From the NCBI RefSeq assembly GCF_013911755.1, contig NZ_JACESP010000001.1, positions 186,001 to 250,000 of the forward strand: 64,000 nt of DNA, read 5' to 3'. This document shows, one piece after another, positions 43,733 to 54,358 of this stretch. How positions within the stretch are numbered: position 1 is the stretch's first letter; every line of letters begins with the position of its first letter. The notes under the pieces are model-generated. The model saw only the letters and a list, made by a program, of their open reading frames with translations. It was not told the origin of the DNA and did not search any database. This DNA comes from Sphingosinicella sp. (GTDB lineage: Bacteria; Pseudomonadota; Alphaproteobacteria; Sphingomonadales; Sphingomonadaceae). The translations under genes and the position numbers were made by a program.

Positions 43733-44673
43733 CGGCGGCCCCTCATATCCCCGTTCTTCTCGAAGCTGTGCTCGCCGGTATTTCTCCCATCTCTGGTGCA
43801 AGCGTCGTCGACGGCACATTCGGTGCCGGCGGCTACGCGAATGCGGTGCTCGCAGCGGGCGCCGGGCATGTGTATGCGTTCGACCGCGATCCAACGGCCA
43901 TCGCGGCCGGTGAGGCGCTGGCGGGTGCGAACCCGGACCGGCTGACATTGATCCACGAGCGCTTCTCGCTGATGGACCGCGCGCTCGAAGCCCGCGGCGT
44001 TTCGACCGTGGACGCGATCATGCTCGATATCGGCGTGTCCTCGATGCAGATCGATCAGGCGGCGCGCGGTTTTTCGTTTCAGGCCGACGGTCCGCTCGAC
44101 ATGCGCATGTCGAGCGAGGGTCCGAGTGCCGCGGATCTCGTGAACACGCTGGACGAGACGGCGCTTGCCGATCTCCTTTACCAATATGGCGAGGAGCCGC
44201 GCTCGCGCCGCGTCGCGAGCCACATCGTGGCGGCGCGGCCGATTGCGCGCACCGGTGAACTCGCCGCGATTGTCCGCAAGGCGCTTGGCCACCGGCCGGG
44301 CGCACCCAAGGATCCGGCGACGCGCACGTTTCAGGCGCTGCGCATCGCGGTGAACGACGAACTCGGCGAACTCGATGCCGGCCTCCGCGCGGCTGAACGC
44401 CTGCTGCGTCCCGGCGGGCGGCTCGCCGTGGTGAGTTTCCACAGTCTTGAGGACAGGGCGGTGAAGCGCTTCCTGCGTACGCGCAGCGGGGGTGACCCGC
44501 AGGGCTCGCGCCACCTGCCCGAGGCGCGGATCGGGGGGTCCGCGCCGACATTTCAGGCGGCGAAAGCCGTTCGCCCCGATGCAGCGGAAATCGCCGCGAA
44601 CCCGCGCGCCCGCTCGGCAACACTTCGTATCGGCACGCGCACCGATGCCCCCGCATGGAAGGATGACGCATGA
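43729..44673 (+). CDS. rsmH: 16S rRNA m4C1402 methyltransferase RsmH
   Basis: A 314-residue SAM-dependent enzyme (MraW) methylating N4 of C1402 in 16S r[15 protein letters not shown] at the N-terminus, [14 protein letters not shown] (SAM motif, about residues 28-41), [18 protein letters not shown] and [16 protein letters not shown] are all family signatures. It overlaps mraZ and ftsL by four bases each. This position in dcw is standard. Confidence 0.96.
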   Translation: MTAAPHIPVLLEAVLAGISPISGASVVDGTFGAGGYANAVLAAGAGHVYAFDRDPTAIAAGEALAGANPDRLTLIHERFSLMDRALEARGVSTVDAIMLDIGVSSMQIDQAARGFSFQADGPLDMRMSSEGPSAADLVNTLDETALADLLYQYGEEPRSRRVASHIVAARPIARTGELAAIVRKALGHRPGAPKDPATRTFQALRIAVNDELGELDAGLRAAERLLRPGGRLAVVSFHSLEDRAVKRFLRTRSGGDPQGSRHLPEARIGGSAPTFQAAKAVRPDAAEIAANPRARSATLRIGTRTDAPAWKDDA

Positions 44674-45185
44674 TCCGCTCGCTTGGCTCCGCAGGTCTTG
44701 CCCTCGTGACGCTGGGAGCGGGCCTCGGCCTCTATCTCGTCAGCTACAGCGTGGGTGCCGAGCGCAGTGGCATCTCGAAGCTTGAGCGGCAGATCGCCGC
44801 CGACCGCCGCGACATCCGCGCGCTGGAGGCCGAGCTCCGCGTCCGCTCCAACCTGCCGCAGCTTGAGCGCTGGAACGCGTCGGCGCTGGCGCTCGGCGCG
44901 CCGAAGTCGGGACAGATTCTGGAAAGCGAAGTGCAACTCGCCAGCCTCGTGCGTCCGCACCGGCCGGATGCGATGCCGGCGGACGTGCGCCTTGCCAGCG
45001 TTGAGCTGCCGGCGCCTGCCGAGCGTGAGATGCGCGTGGCCTCGGTGGCCCCGGTGCCCCGGGCCAAGCTCCCCGTGCTGCGCGAACGCGCCGAACCGGG
45101 CCTGTTCTCCGCGGGCTTCGTGGCCGAGATCGACGCCGCCGCGGACGATGAGCGCGCGTCGCTGACGCGCGTGTCGCTGCGGTGA
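44670..45185 (+). CDS. ftsL: Cell division protein FtsL (FtsL-like)
   Basis: A 171-residue bitopic membrane protein by position and architecture: one hydrophobic segment (about residues 7-25), then a predicted coiled coil ([20 protein letters not shown], about 35-54) in the periplasm. FtsL is needed with FtsB and FtsQ to activate FtsWI septal synthesis. Sequence similarity in this family is low, so the call rests mainly on its place between rsmH and ftsI. The tail after the coiled coil is long for FtsL (about 100 residues). Confidence 0.8.
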   Translation: MIRSLGSAGLALVTLGAGLGLYLVSYSVGAERSGISKLERQIAADRRDIRALEAELRVRSNLPQLERWNASALALGAPKSGQILESEVQLASLVRPHRPDAMPADVRLASVELPAPAEREMRVASVAPVPRAKLPVLRERAEPGLFSAGFVAEIDAAADDERASLTRVSLR

Positions 45186-46879
45186 GCCCGGCCGCACAGC
45201 GCCAGCTTCGAATCCAGCTTGCCGGAAAGCGGCAGGCGCAGCTTGCGCGGTCGCGGCAACGGCTCATGATCGGCATCATGCTGTTCACCGCGCTGGTGGG
45301 CATCATCGGGCTCCGCCTCGGCGAGCTTTCCCTGACCGGGTCGAGCGCGGTTGCAGCGACGCGGCAGATCGCGTTCGCGCCGCCGCGCGCGGACATCGTC
45401 GACCGCAACGGCGGCGACCTTGCCACCACGTTCGATGCCTTCGCGCTCGCCGTGCGCCCCCAGGCGCTGGTCGGCGATCCGGAGATACTGGCGCGCCGGA
45501 TCGCGAACATCCTCGGGCGCCCGAGCGCGCTGCCGATCTACAAGGAACTCACCCACCACGGGAAATATCGCTATATCCAGCGGCGCATCCTTCCGGCGGA
45601 AGCGAAGGCGATCAACGCCATCGGCGAGCCGGGGCTGGTGCTGGAGCGCGAGCAGGAGCGCATTTACCCCAACCAGTTTCTTGCCGCGCACGTCATCGGC
45701 TACACCAATGTCGACGGTGTCGGGCAGGCGGGCATGGAGCGCGCCTATCAGGAGCGGCTCACCGATCCCGAGCTGCGCGACAAGCCGCTCGAACTCGCCA
45801 TCGACGCGCGCGTGCAGCACGCTGTCGAAAGCGAACTGCAGACGGCAATGACCAAGCACAGCGCGATCGGCGCTTCGGGCATCGTGCTCGACGTCCACAC
45901 AGGCGAGGTGCTTGCGCTCGCCTCGCTGCCGGAACTCAATCCGAACAAGGCGGGCGCCGTCAGCCCCGACGCGATCTTCAATCGCGCCACGCTCGGCGTT
46001 TATGAACTCGGGTCGACCTTCAAGGCGCTGACGATGGGCATGGCGCTCGATACCGGCGTCGTCACGTCGATGTCGCAGCAGTATGACGCGACGCATCCGC
46101 TGCAGATGGGCCGGTTTCGCATTCGCGACGACCATCCCAAGGCGCGCTGGCTGACGATCCCCGAGATCTTCATGTATTCCTCGAACATCGGCACGGCGCA
46201 GATCGCGCAAGAGATCGGCTCCGCGCGGCAGCAGAAGTTCCTGAAGGAACTCGGCTTCATGGAGCCCGCCGAGATCGAACTGAAGGAGCGTGGGCGCACG
46301 CTCTATCCGGCTCAATGGGGTGAACTTGCCACGATGACCGTGAGCTACGGCCACGGCATCGCGGTCACGCCCCTCCATCTTGCCAGTGCCTATGCGGCAC
46401 TCGTCAACGGCGGCGTCTGGAGGCCCGCCACGCTTCTGAAGGTTCAAGGCGGAGGGGTCGGGAAGGGCCGCCGTGTCTTCAGCGAGGAAGCGTCGCGGAC
46501 AATGCGGGCAATGCTGCGTCTCGTGGTGACGCATGGCACTGGCAAGCAGGCAGAAGCGCAGGGGTATCGCGTCGGCGGCAAGACCGGAACGGCGGAAAAG
46601 CCCGATGGCGGCCGCTATAACCGGAACGCCATGGTCACGACGTTCGCCGGGGCGTTTCCGATGGACGACCCCAAATACGTGGTCATCGCGATGCTCGACG
46701 AGCCCAAGGGCACCAAGGAAACCTATGGCTTCCGCGGCGCAGGCTGGAACGCGGCGCCCGTCGTTTCCAAGGTTATCAGCCGCATCGCGCCGGTGCTCGG
46801 GGTTGCGCCGAGCGACGTTCGCGACGTCGATCTCAACCCCCTCCTGGCCTACGTCCAGGGCAAGCAGCCGACCGGATAA
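45182..46879 (+). CDS. ftsI: Peptidoglycan D,D-transpeptidase FtsI (PBP3)
   Basis: A 565-residue septal transpeptidase. One N-terminal membrane segment (about residues 31-48) is followed by the dimerisation domain (RADIVDRNGGDLATT) and the transpeptidase domain. Active-site motifs: S-T-F-K with the nucleophile Ser near 278, SSN near 333, and KTGT near 466. It starts at GTG 45182, overlapping the ftsL stop by four bases. It works with FtsW, encoded 7 kb downstream. Confidence 0.96.
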   Translation: MSPAAQRQLRIQLAGKRQAQLARSRQRLMIGIMLFTALVGIIGLRLGELSLTGSSAVAATRQIAFAPPRADIVDRNGGDLATTFDAFALAVRPQALVGDPEILARRIANILGRPSALPIYKELTHHGKYRYIQRRILPAEAKAINAIGEPGLVLEREQERIYPNQFLAAHVIGYTNVDGVGQAGMERAYQERLTDPELRDKPLELAIDARVQHAVESELQTAMTKHSAIGASGIVLDVHTGEVLALASLPELNPNKAGAVSPDAIFNRATLGVYELGSTFKALTMGMALDTGVVTSMSQQYDATHPLQMGRFRIRDDHPKARWLTIPEIFMYSSNIGTAQIAQEIGSARQQKFLKELGFMEPAEIELKERGRTLYPAQWGELATMTVSYGHGIAVTPLHLASAYAALVNGGVWRPATLLKVQGGGVGKGRRVFSEEASRTMRAMLRLVVTHGTGKQAEAQGYRVGGKTGTAEKPDGGRYNRNAMVTTFAGAFPMDDPKYVVIAMLDEPKGTKETYGFRGAGWNAAPVVSKVISRIAPVLGVAPSDVRDVDLNPLLAYVQGKQPTG

Positions 46880-46882
46880 GGA

Positions 46883-48298
46883 ATGCGCCTCAAGGACCTC
46901 GTGGAAAACGGCAGCGATGCGACGATTACCGGCTTTGCGATCGATCACCGAAAGGTCGCGCCCGGAACGATCTTCGGCGCCTTCCGCGGCACGCGCTTCA
47001 ACGGCGAGGATTTCATTGCAGACGCGGTGAAGGCTGGCGCGGTGGCGATCGTGGCGAGTCCGGACGCGAAGGTCGAAGGCGCGCTCCACATCGCGGATGC
47101 CGAGCCACGCCGTCGTTTCGCGGCGCTGGCGGCGAAGTTCTTCGCGCCGTTCCCGGCCACGACGGTTGCAGTGACGGGCACGAACGGAAAGACCTCTACG
47201 GCGGAACTGACGCGGCAATTGTGGCGCATGGCGGGGCACGTTTCGGCGTCGATCGGCACGCTCGGCGTCACCACCGCCGACGAACAGATTTCCACCGGCC
47301 TGACCACGCCCGATGTCGTGACATTCCTTTCGAACATGGCGGGACTGGCGCGCGAGGGCGTGACGCACGCGAGCTTCGAGGCGTCGAGCCACGGGCTTGC
47401 GCAATATCGCACCGAGGGGCTGCCGGTGCGGGCCGGAGCGTTCACCAATCTCAGCCGCGATCATCTCGATTATCACGAGACGATGGAGGCCTATCTCGAG
47501 GCCAAGCTGCGGCTGTTTACCGAGGTCACGGACAGCGACGGCACGGCCGTGATCTGGGCCGATGATCCGGTTTCGGAGCGGGTGATCGGAGTCGCGAAGG
47601 CGCGGGGCCTGAAGGTGCTTACCGTCGGGACAAAGGGCCAGGCGCTGCGACTCGTCTCGCGGACGCCGAACCAGCTTGGCCAGACGCTGATGATCGCGGC
47701 GGGCGGCACCGAGAAGAAAGTCGAGCTGCCGCTGATCGGGGCGTATCAGGCGGCGAATGCGCTGGTCGCGGCGGGGCTGGTGATCGCGACCGGGGGCGAT
47801 ATCGCGACGACGCTCGGGCATCTTTCGCGGCTGGTCCCTGTGCGGGGACGCCTGGAGCGCGCGGCGCTGACGCGCGCGGGCGCGCCGATCTATGTGGATT
47901 ACGCGCACACGCCCGACGCGATCCGCGCGGCGATCGAGGCGCTGCGGCCGCACGCGAAAGACCGGCTGCACATCGTGCTGGGCGCGGGCGGCGACCGCGA
48001 CAAGGGCAAGCGGCCCGAGATGGGCAAGGTCGCGACAGAGCTTGCCGATGTTGTTTATGTGACCGACGACAATCCGCGCTCTGAAGATCCGGCGACGATC
48101 CGCGCCGAGATCATGGCCGCGGCACCGGGCGCGACCGAGATCGGCGACAGGCGCAGCGCCATCGCGGCGGCGATCGCGGCGGCAGGCGCGGACGACATCG
48201 TGCTGATCGCGGGCAAGGGGCACGAGCAGGGGCAGATCGTGGGCGATCGCATCCTGCCGTTCGATGATGTGGCGGTCGCGCGCGAGTGCGCGGCATGA
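46883..48298 (+). CDS. murE: UDP-MurNAc-tripeptide synthetase MurE
   Basis: A 471-residue Mur ligase adding the third residue of the stem peptide. The ATP site TGTNGKTST lies near residue 98. The DNPR motif (VTDDNPRSEDP, near residue 395) specifies meso-diaminopimelate rather than lysine. The carbamylated-Lys region and C-terminal GKGHEQGQ are present. It overlaps murF by four bases. Confidence 0.96.
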   Translation: MRLKDLVENGSDATITGFAIDHRKVAPGTIFGAFRGTRFNGEDFIADAVKAGAVAIVASPDAKVEGALHIADAEPRRRFAALAAKFFAPFPATTVAVTGTNGKTSTAELTRQLWRMAGHVSASIGTLGVTTADEQISTGLTTPDVVTFLSNMAGLAREGVTHASFEASSHGLAQYRTEGLPVRAGAFTNLSRDHLDYHETMEAYLEAKLRLFTEVTDSDGTAVIWADDPVSERVIGVAKARGLKVLTVGTKGQALRLVSRTPNQLGQTLMIAAGGTEKKVELPLIGAYQAANALVAAGLVIATGGDIATTLGHLSRLVPVRGRLERAALTRAGAPIYVDYAHTPDAIRAAIEALRPHAKDRLHIVLGAGGDRDKGKRPEMGKVATELADVVYVTDDNPRSEDPATIRAEIMAAAPGATEIGDRRSAIAAAIAAAGADDIVLIAGKGHEQGQIVGDRILPFDDVAVARECAA

Positions 48299-49662
48299 GC
48301 CTTTGGACGGCGGCCGAAATCGCGGACGCCACCGGCGGAACCCCGAGCGGCGACTTCGTTGCCGAGGGGGTGACGTTCGATTCGCGCGAAATCATCGGCG
48401 GCGAGCTGTTCATCGCGATGAAGGGCGAGGCGACGGACGGGCATCGTTTCATCGAAGGCGCGCATGAAAGGGGCGCGGCGGGTTTCCTCGTCAGCGAGGA
48501 CTGCGCGTATCCGCACGTACGCGTCGCGGACAGTTTCGAGGGGCTGCAGGCGCTTGGGCGCGCGGGGCGCGAACGGGCGGGTGCGTGCGTGGTGGGCGTT
48601 ACCGGCAGCGTCGGCAAGACGAGCGTGAAGGAGGCCCTTCGCCACGCGTTTCAGGAAATCGAGCCCGAACACACGCATTGGTCGGTGAAGAGTTACAACA
48701 ATCACACCGGCGTGCCGCTCAGCCTTTCGCGGATGCCGAGGGACACGCGGCTTGCGGTGTTCGAAATGGGCATGAACCACGCGGGCGAGCTCGCCGTGCT
48801 CACGCGGCTCGTGCGCCCGCACGTCGCCGTGGTGACGTGGGTGACGTCCGCGCACCTTGCGTTCTTCGATGGCGAAGAAGCGATCGCCGACGCGAAGGGC
48901 GAGATCTTCGAAGGGCTGGAGCTCGGCGGAGTCGCCGTGCTGCCGTTCGACAGCCCGCACTACGCCCGCCTGCGCGCGAAGGCGGAGCAGCACGCCGCGC
49001 GCATCATCAGCTTCGGCAGCGGAGCGGGGGCCGACGTGCGCGCTGTCCAGTCCGCGAGCGATGCGGGCGGATCTACCGTGATCGCGGACGTCGAGGGCAG
49101 CCGCGTCGCGTACCGAATTCCGCTGCCCGGCGCGCATTGGATCGCAAACAGCCTCGCCGTGCTCGCCGCGGCGCACGCGGCGGGTGTCGATCTTGCCGCC
49201 GCGGCGCTCGGGCTTTCGCAGATGCAGGGCCTCGAAGGGCGCGGCGCGCAGTACCGGATCGCTGCGAAGGACGGCGAGGCGCTGCTGATCGACGAGAGCT
49301 ACAACGCCAATCCCGCATCGATGGCGGCGTCGCTCGCGGTGCTCGGCGCCGCGAAGGCGACGCGCCGCATCGCCGTGCTGGGGCCGATGCGGGAACTCGG
49401 TGACGCGAGCGAGCGCCTGCATGCCGATCTCGCACCGCATGTGAGCGCGGCGAAGGTCGATGTGGCGGTGCTCGTGGGCGACGAGACGCTTCCGCTTGAG
49501 GGTGCTCTCCCTCGCGAAATCGCGGTGGTTCGCGTAAGCGACGCCGCTGGTGCCCGTGCGGCGCTTTCGGACATCATCGCCGCAGGCGACGCCATCCTGC
49601 TCAAGGCATCGAACAGTGTCGGGCTCGGTCGGGTCGCCGGCGCGCTGCGGGGGATCAACTGA
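48295..49662 (+). CDS. murF: UDP-MurNAc-tripeptide--D-Ala-D-Ala ligase MurF
   Basis: A 455-residue Mur ligase that attaches D-Ala-D-Ala to UDP-MurNAc-tripeptide. The ATP motif [11 protein letters not shown] lies near residue 102, and [11 protein letters not shown] and [11 protein letters not shown] are MurF signatures. The start is the ATG at 48295 ([10 protein letters not shown]), overlapping the murE stop. mraY begins one base after its stop. Confidence 0.95.
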   Translation: MSLWTAAEIADATGGTPSGDFVAEGVTFDSREIIGGELFIAMKGEATDGHRFIEGAHERGAAGFLVSEDCAYPHVRVADSFEGLQALGRAGRERAGACVVGVTGSVGKTSVKEALRHAFQEIEPEHTHWSVKSYNNHTGVPLSLSRMPRDTRLAVFEMGMNHAGELAVLTRLVRPHVAVVTWVTSAHLAFFDGEEAIADAKGEIFEGLELGGVAVLPFDSPHYARLRAKAEQHAARIISFGSGAGADVRAVQSASDAGGSTVIADVEGSRVAYRIPLPGAHWIANSLAVLAAAHAAGVDLAAAALGLSQMQGLEGRGAQYRIAAKDGEALLIDESYNANPASMAASLAVLGAAKATRRIAVLGPMRELGDASERLHADLAPHVSAAKVDVAVLVGDETLPLEGALPREIAVVRVSDAAGARAALSDIIAAGDAILLKASNSVGLGRVAGALRGIN

Positions 49663-49663
49663 C

Positions 49664-50734
49664 ATGCTTTACATTCTCGCCGAAGCGCTCGACTTCCCCG
49701 GCATCCTCAATCTGTTCCGCTACATCACGTTCCGGTCCGGCGCGGCGGTCATCACCGCGCTCGCCATCGGGCTCATCATCGGCCCGCGCATGATCGACTG
49801 GCTGCGCGTGAAACAGGGCAAGGGCCAGCCGATCCGCGAGGACGGACCTGCGAGCCACCTGCTGACCAAGCGCGGCACGCCGACGATGGGTGGGCTGATG
49901 ATTCTGATTTCGCTCTCCATCTCGACCCTGCTGTGGATGAACCTTGAAAACCCCTACGTCTGGGCATGTCTGTTCGTAACTCTGGGTTTCGGCGCGATCG
50001 GCTTTTCGGACGATTATTCGAAGGTTTCGAAAGGCAGCCACAAAGGCGTTTCCGGGCGCACACGGCTGCTGCTGGAATTCATCATCGCGGGCATCGCCTG
50101 CTGGGCGATCACCGATGTGACCGACACGCGGCTGTTCTTCCCGTTCACGAACTTCGGCCTCGATCTCGGGCCGTTCTATATATTGTTCGCGGCATTCATC
50201 GTTACAGGATTCGGCAATGCGGTGAACCTGACGGATGGGCTCGACGGGCTTGCGACCATGCCGGTCATCATCGCAGCGCTGACCTTCGCACTCATCGCCT
50301 ATCTGGTGGGGAACATCCGCTTTTCGGATTACCTTGGCATCCTGTTCGTGAACGGCGCGGGCGATCTCACCGTATTTCTCGGCGCGCTGATCGGCGCGTG
50401 CCTCGCCTTCCTATGGTACAACGCGCCGCCCGCCGCCGTGTTCATGGGCGACACCGGTAGTCTCGCGCTCGGCGGGGCCCTGGGGTCGGTCGCGGTCGTC
50501 ACGAATCACGAAATCGTGTTGCTTCTCGTCGGCGGTCTTTTCGTGCTGGAAACCGTCTCGGTGATCGTGCAGGTGGCGAGCTTCAAGCTCACCGGCAAAC
50601 GCGTTTTCAAGATGGCTCCCATCCACCACCATTTCGAACAGCTCGGCTGGCCCGAATCGACCGTGGTCATCCGCTTCTGGATCGTTTCCATCGTGCTGGC
50701 GCTCGCCGGCCTTGCGACGCTGAAACTCAGATGA
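49664..50734 (+). CDS. mraY: Phospho-MurNAc-pentapeptide transferase MraY
   Basis: A 356-residue inner-membrane enzyme with about ten transmembrane helices that makes lipid I from UDP-MurNAc-pentapeptide and undecaprenyl phosphate. Conserved loops: [20 protein letters not shown] (Mg2+-site Asp pair), [10 protein letters not shown] and the cytoplasmic PIHHHFE near the C-terminus. It overlaps murD by four bases. Confidence 0.97.
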   Translation: MLYILAEALDFPGILNLFRYITFRSGAAVITALAIGLIIGPRMIDWLRVKQGKGQPIREDGPASHLLTKRGTPTMGGLMILISLSISTLLWMNLENPYVWACLFVTLGFGAIGFSDDYSKVSKGSHKGVSGRTRLLLEFIIAGIACWAITDVTDTRLFFPFTNFGLDLGPFYILFAAFIVTGFGNAVNLTDGLDGLATMPVIIAALTFALIAYLVGNIRFSDYLGILFVNGAGDLTVFLGALIGACLAFLWYNAPPAAVFMGDTGSLALGGALGSVAVVTNHEIVLLLVGGLFVLETVSVIVQVASFKLTGKRVFKMAPIHHHFEQLGWPESTVVIRFWIVSIVLALAGLATLKLR

Positions 50735-52068
50735 TTACCGCGCGCGCCTTCGCCACCCGGCACTACGCCGTCTTCGGCCTCGCCCGCACCGGGCTCAGCG
50801 TCGTCGCGGCCTTGCGGGCGGCGGGCGCGACGGTGACGGTGTGGGACGACGACGCGAAGAAACGCGCGGCGATCGAGGACGTGCAGGTGCATGTCGCCGA
50901 TCTGAATTCGGCGGATCTTTCTGCCTTCGACGGCATCATCGTGTCGCCGGGCGTGCCGCTCAACACGCATCCGCTCGCCGCGCGCGCGGCGGCGGCGGGC
51001 GTGCCGGTGCTCGGCGACATCGAGCTGTTCGCGCAGGCGCGCGCCGAACTGCCGCCGCACAAGGTTGTCGGCATCACCGGCACCAACGGCAAATCGACGA
51101 CGACCGCGCTCATCCATCATATTCTCGCGCACGCGGACGTTCCCGCGACGATGGGCGGCAACATCGGCCTGCCGATTCTGTCGCAGGACGCCTTGCCGGA
51201 AGGCGGGGTTTACGTGCTGGAGCTTTCATCATTCCAGATCGACCTGACGCAGGGTCTTGCCTGCGACGTGGCGATCCTGACCAACATCACGCCCGACCAT
51301 CTCGACCGTTATGACGGCATGGCGGGATACGCCGCATCGAAGGAACGCCTGTTCGACATGCAGGCGGAGGACGCAGCGGCGATCTTCATGTCGGACGATG
51401 ACTACACGGCCGCGATCGCCAAGGGGCGGGGCGGCGTTCCGGTCTCGTTCGATGACGTGCTGGGCGAAGGCGTGTCGCTGGTGAATGGCGCGGCATATGT
51501 TGACGGCGAACTGCTCGGCTACCAGGCGGATTGGCCCTCGCTCGCCGGACCGCACAATGCGCAGAACGCGGTTGCGGCGATCGCTGCGACGCGTGTGCTC
51601 GGCCTCGGCGCAGCGGCGATCAAGGCGGGTCTTGAAACCTATCCGGGCCTTGCGCACCGCATGGAGCGCGTCGCGGAAATCAATGGCGTGCTTTACGTCA
51701 ACGACAGCAAGGCGACGAACCCGACCTCGACCGCGCCCGCGCTCGCCGCTTACCCCGCAATCCACTGGATCGTCGGCGGCAAGCGCAAGACCGATGAGCT
51801 CGATGCGTGCCTGCCGTATCTCGGCCACGTGCGCGCCGCCTATGTGATCGGCGAGGCGGAAACCGTCTACGCGCATCTGCTTGGTACGCACATTCCGGTG
51901 ATCCGCGCGGGCACGGTGGAGCGTGCGACGCAGCTTGCCGCGGGCGCCGCGAAGCCGGGGGAGGTCGTGCTGCTGTCTCCCGCGTGCGCGTCTTACGATC
52001 AGTTCCGCGATTTCGAACAGCGCGGCGACGTCTTCAAGGGCGCGGTGCAGGAGCTTGGCAAGGCATGA
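50731..52068 (+). CDS. murD: UDP-MurNAc-L-alanine--D-glutamate ligase MurD
   Basis: A 445-residue Mur ligase adding D-Glu. The N-terminal Rossmann segment [10 protein letters not shown], the ATP motif [11 protein letters not shown] near residue 114, GGNIGLPIL and ELSSFQID are typical. It overlaps mraY upstream and ftsW downstream by four bases each. Confidence 0.96.
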   Translation: MITARAFATRHYAVFGLARTGLSVVAALRAAGATVTVWDDDAKKRAAIEDVQVHVADLNSADLSAFDGIIVSPGVPLNTHPLAARAAAAGVPVLGDIELFAQARAELPPHKVVGITGTNGKSTTTALIHHILAHADVPATMGGNIGLPILSQDALPEGGVYVLELSSFQIDLTQGLACDVAILTNITPDHLDRYDGMAGYAASKERLFDMQAEDAAAIFMSDDDYTAAIAKGRGGVPVSFDDVLGEGVSLVNGAAYVDGELLGYQADWPSLAGPHNAQNAVAAIAATRVLGLGAAAIKAGLETYPGLAHRMERVAEINGVLYVNDSKATNPTSTAPALAAYPAIHWIVGGKRKTDELDACLPYLGHVRAAYVIGEAETVYAHLLGTHIPVIRAGTVERATQLAAGAAKPGEVVLLSPACASYDQFRDFEQRGDVFKGAVQELGKA

Positions 52069-53228
52069 GCACACCCCTCGGACGCGCGGACAAGACGCTT
52101 CTCGGCCGCTGGTTCTGGACCATCGATCGGCCGCTGCTCGCGCTCGTGCTTGTGCTGATCGGTATCGGGCTCATCGCTGTCGCGGCGGCGTCTCCCGCTG
52201 CGGCGCACCGCTATTCGGGCGGCAGCGTGAAGCTCGACGACATGTACTATTTCAAGCGGCAGCTGTTCTGGATCCTGCTCGGCGTGCCGCTGATGCTCGG
52301 CGTTTCGATGCTGACGGTTCCGTGGGCGAAGCGGCTTTCGCTGATCGGCACGCTGGTGTTCATCGTCGGACTGGCCGCGGTGCCGTTTTTCGGCGTCGAA
52401 GCGAACGGCGCGGTGCGCTGGCTGAGCCTCGGGGGCTTCCAGCTACAACCATCGGAATTCCTGAAGCCGCTGTTCGCGGTGACGAGCGCCTGGGTGCTGG
52501 CCTCGCGGTTCGATGACGGTGACGTCCCGGCGTTCAGCGTGTCGTGTGGGCTGCTCGTGCTCGTGGTCGCGATGCTGGTGATGCAGCCCGACATCGGACA
52601 GTCGGCATTGTTCGTCGGCGTCTGGCTTGTGCAGGCGGTGCTTGCGGGCATGAGCTTCGCAATCCTCGGGATCGTGCTTGCCGCGGGTGTCGCGGCGCTT
52701 GTCGTGGCGTATCTGTTCGTGCCGCACGTCACGAGCCGTATCGACCGCTTCCTCACCGGCGACGGCGACACCTACCAGATCGACAAGGCGCTCGACGGAT
52801 TCCGCGCAGGCGGACTGTTCGGCGCGGGGCCGGGTGAGGGGCAGAACAAGTTCTCGCTGCCCGAGCCGCACACCGATTACATCTTCTCCGTGATCGGCGA
52901 GGAATTCGGCGCGATCGCGTGCACCGCCATCGCCATATTGTTTCTCGCCATGATTGTGCGCGTGCTGCTGCAGCTTCTGGAGGAGGAAGACCCGTTCGTG
53001 TTCCTGGGCGCGGCGGGGCTCATCACGCAGATCGGCGGGCAGGCGATGATCAACATCGGCGTGAACCTGAACCTCTTGCCTTCCAAAGGCATGACGCTGC
53101 CGTTCATCAGCCACGGCGGATCGTCGTTCCTGGCGCTCTCGATGGGCATGGGGCTTCTGCTCGCGCTGACGCGGCGCAACCGCTTCCTCAAGTCCTCGCC
53201 CTATGTGCCGCGGGGTCGCACGGCATGA
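52065..53228 (+). CDS. ftsW: Septal peptidoglycan polymerase FtsW
   Basis: A 387-residue SEDS-family glycosyltransferase that polymerises lipid II at the septum with FtsI. About ten transmembrane helices are visible. SEDS motifs: GAVRWLSLGGFQLQPSEFLK (about residues 113-132), QPDIGQS (with the catalytic-type Asp of the PDIG loop), and GLFGAGPGEGQNKFSLPEPHTD in the large periplasmic loop. The ATG at 52065 overlaps the murD stop. Confidence 0.95.
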   Translation: MSTPLGRADKTLLGRWFWTIDRPLLALVLVLIGIGLIAVAAASPAAAHRYSGGSVKLDDMYYFKRQLFWILLGVPLMLGVSMLTVPWAKRLSLIGTLVFIVGLAAVPFFGVEANGAVRWLSLGGFQLQPSEFLKPLFAVTSAWVLASRFDDGDVPAFSVSCGLLVLVVAMLVMQPDIGQSALFVGVWLVQAVLAGMSFAILGIVLAAGVAALVVAYLFVPHVTSRIDRFLTGDGDTYQIDKALDGFRAGGLFGAGPGEGQNKFSLPEPHTDYIFSVIGEEFGAIACTAIAILFLAMIVRVLLQLLEEEDPFVFLGAAGLITQIGGQAMINIGVNLNLLPSKGMTLPFISHGGSSFLALSMGMGLLLALTRRNRFLKSSPYVPRGRTA

Positions 53229-54358
53229 GCGGGCGGCACTTCTACGTCGCGGCAGGCGGCACCGGCGGGCACATGATGCCCGCGCACGCGCTTGCCGAAG
53301 AACTGATCGCGCGCGGCCATACCGTGTCGCTGATCACCGACGAACGCGGCGCGCGACTGGAGGGAATTCTCACCAAGGGGCCGCGCCACGTGATCGAGGC
53401 GTCGACGCTGGGCAAGAATCCGCTGAAGTGGCTCGGCGCGTGGCTGAAGATCCGTGCGGGGCGCAAGGCGGTTTCGCGGCTGATCGCGGAAGATTCGCCC
53501 GCCGTGGTGATCGGCTTCGGCGGCTATCCCGTGCTCCCAGCGATGCTCGCCGCGCAAAAGGCGGGCGTGCCGACGATCATCCACGAACAGAATGCCGTGC
53601 TCGGCCGCGTGAACCGGCTCGTCGCGCGCAAGGCGGATGTGATCGCGACGTCATTTCCCGATACCGCGCGCGTGAAGCCGGAGCTTGCCGACAAGGTCGC
53701 GCTCGTCGGCAACCCCGTGCGCGAGGCGATCGCGGAGATCGGCAAGGCGGCGTATCCGGCGCTGGAGACGGACGGCATCTTCCATGTGCTGGTGACAGGC
53801 GGCAGCCTTGGCGCAAGCATCTTCGGCGAGGTGGTGCCGCCGGGGCTGGGGCAACTTGATGCGAGCCTGCGGCACCGGCTGCAGGTGATGCAGCAGTGCC
53901 GCGCCGAGGACATCGAGCAGGTGCGAAGCGAATACCGGCGGCTCGAAATCCCCGCCGATCTTTCCACCTTCATCGACGACATGCCCTCCGCGATGGCGTG
54001 GGCGCATCTCGTGATCGCGCGCGCGGGCGCTTCCACGGTGAGCGAACTGTGCGCGGCGGGACGCCCTGCGATCCTTGTGCCGCTGCCGATCGCGACCGAC
54101 GATCACCAGGCCGCGAACACGCGCGAAGTCGTCGCGGCGGGCGGCGCGCGCATGATGCGGCAGAAGGGCTTCAAGCCCGCCGAACTCGCGCGGCAGATCG
54201 AGGCGATGGCGCTTCAACCGGGCGCGCTTGCCAACGCGGCGCGGCGTGCCCTTGCCGTCGGGCGGCCGAACGCATCGCGGGCACTCGCCGACCTTGCCCT
54301 GCGGCTGGCCGGTGTGCCATTGGCCCTCGAAACCCCTGAGATCGGAGCCAGCGCATGA
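53225..54358 (+). CDS. murG: UDP-GlcNAc:lipid I N-acetylglucosaminyltransferase MurG
   Basis: A 377-residue GT28 enzyme making lipid II at the inner face of the membrane. The N-terminal G-loop [36 protein letters not shown] and VTGGSLGAS are diagnostic, and the UDP-GlcNAc site [10 protein letters not shown] lies in the C-terminal domain. The ATG at 53225 overlaps the ftsW stop and the end overlaps murC. Confidence 0.96.
   Translation: MSGRHFYVAAGGTGGHMMPAHALAEELIARGHTVSLITDERGARLEGILTKGPRHVIEASTLGKNPLKWLGAWLKIRAGRKAVSRLIAEDSPAVVIGFGGYPVLPAMLAAQKAGVPTIIHEQNAVLGRVNRLVARKADVIATSFPDTARVKPELADKVALVGNPVREAIAEIGKAAYPALETDGIFHVLVTGGSLGASIFGEVVPPGLGQLDASLRHRLQVMQQCRAEDIEQVRSEYRRLEIPADLSTFIDDMPSAMAWAHLVIARAGASTVSELCAAGRPAILVPLPIATDDHQAANTREVVAAGGARMMRQKGFKPAELARQIEAMALQPGALANAARRALAVGRPNASRALADLALRLAGVPLALETPEIGASA

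Noticed and set aside
44744-48223. A 1159-codon open frame on the minus strand
   Set aside because: It lies fully antisense to ftsI and murE, both certain genes. Its translation is Arg/His/Asp-rich with no domain, as expected from the complement of high-GC codons.
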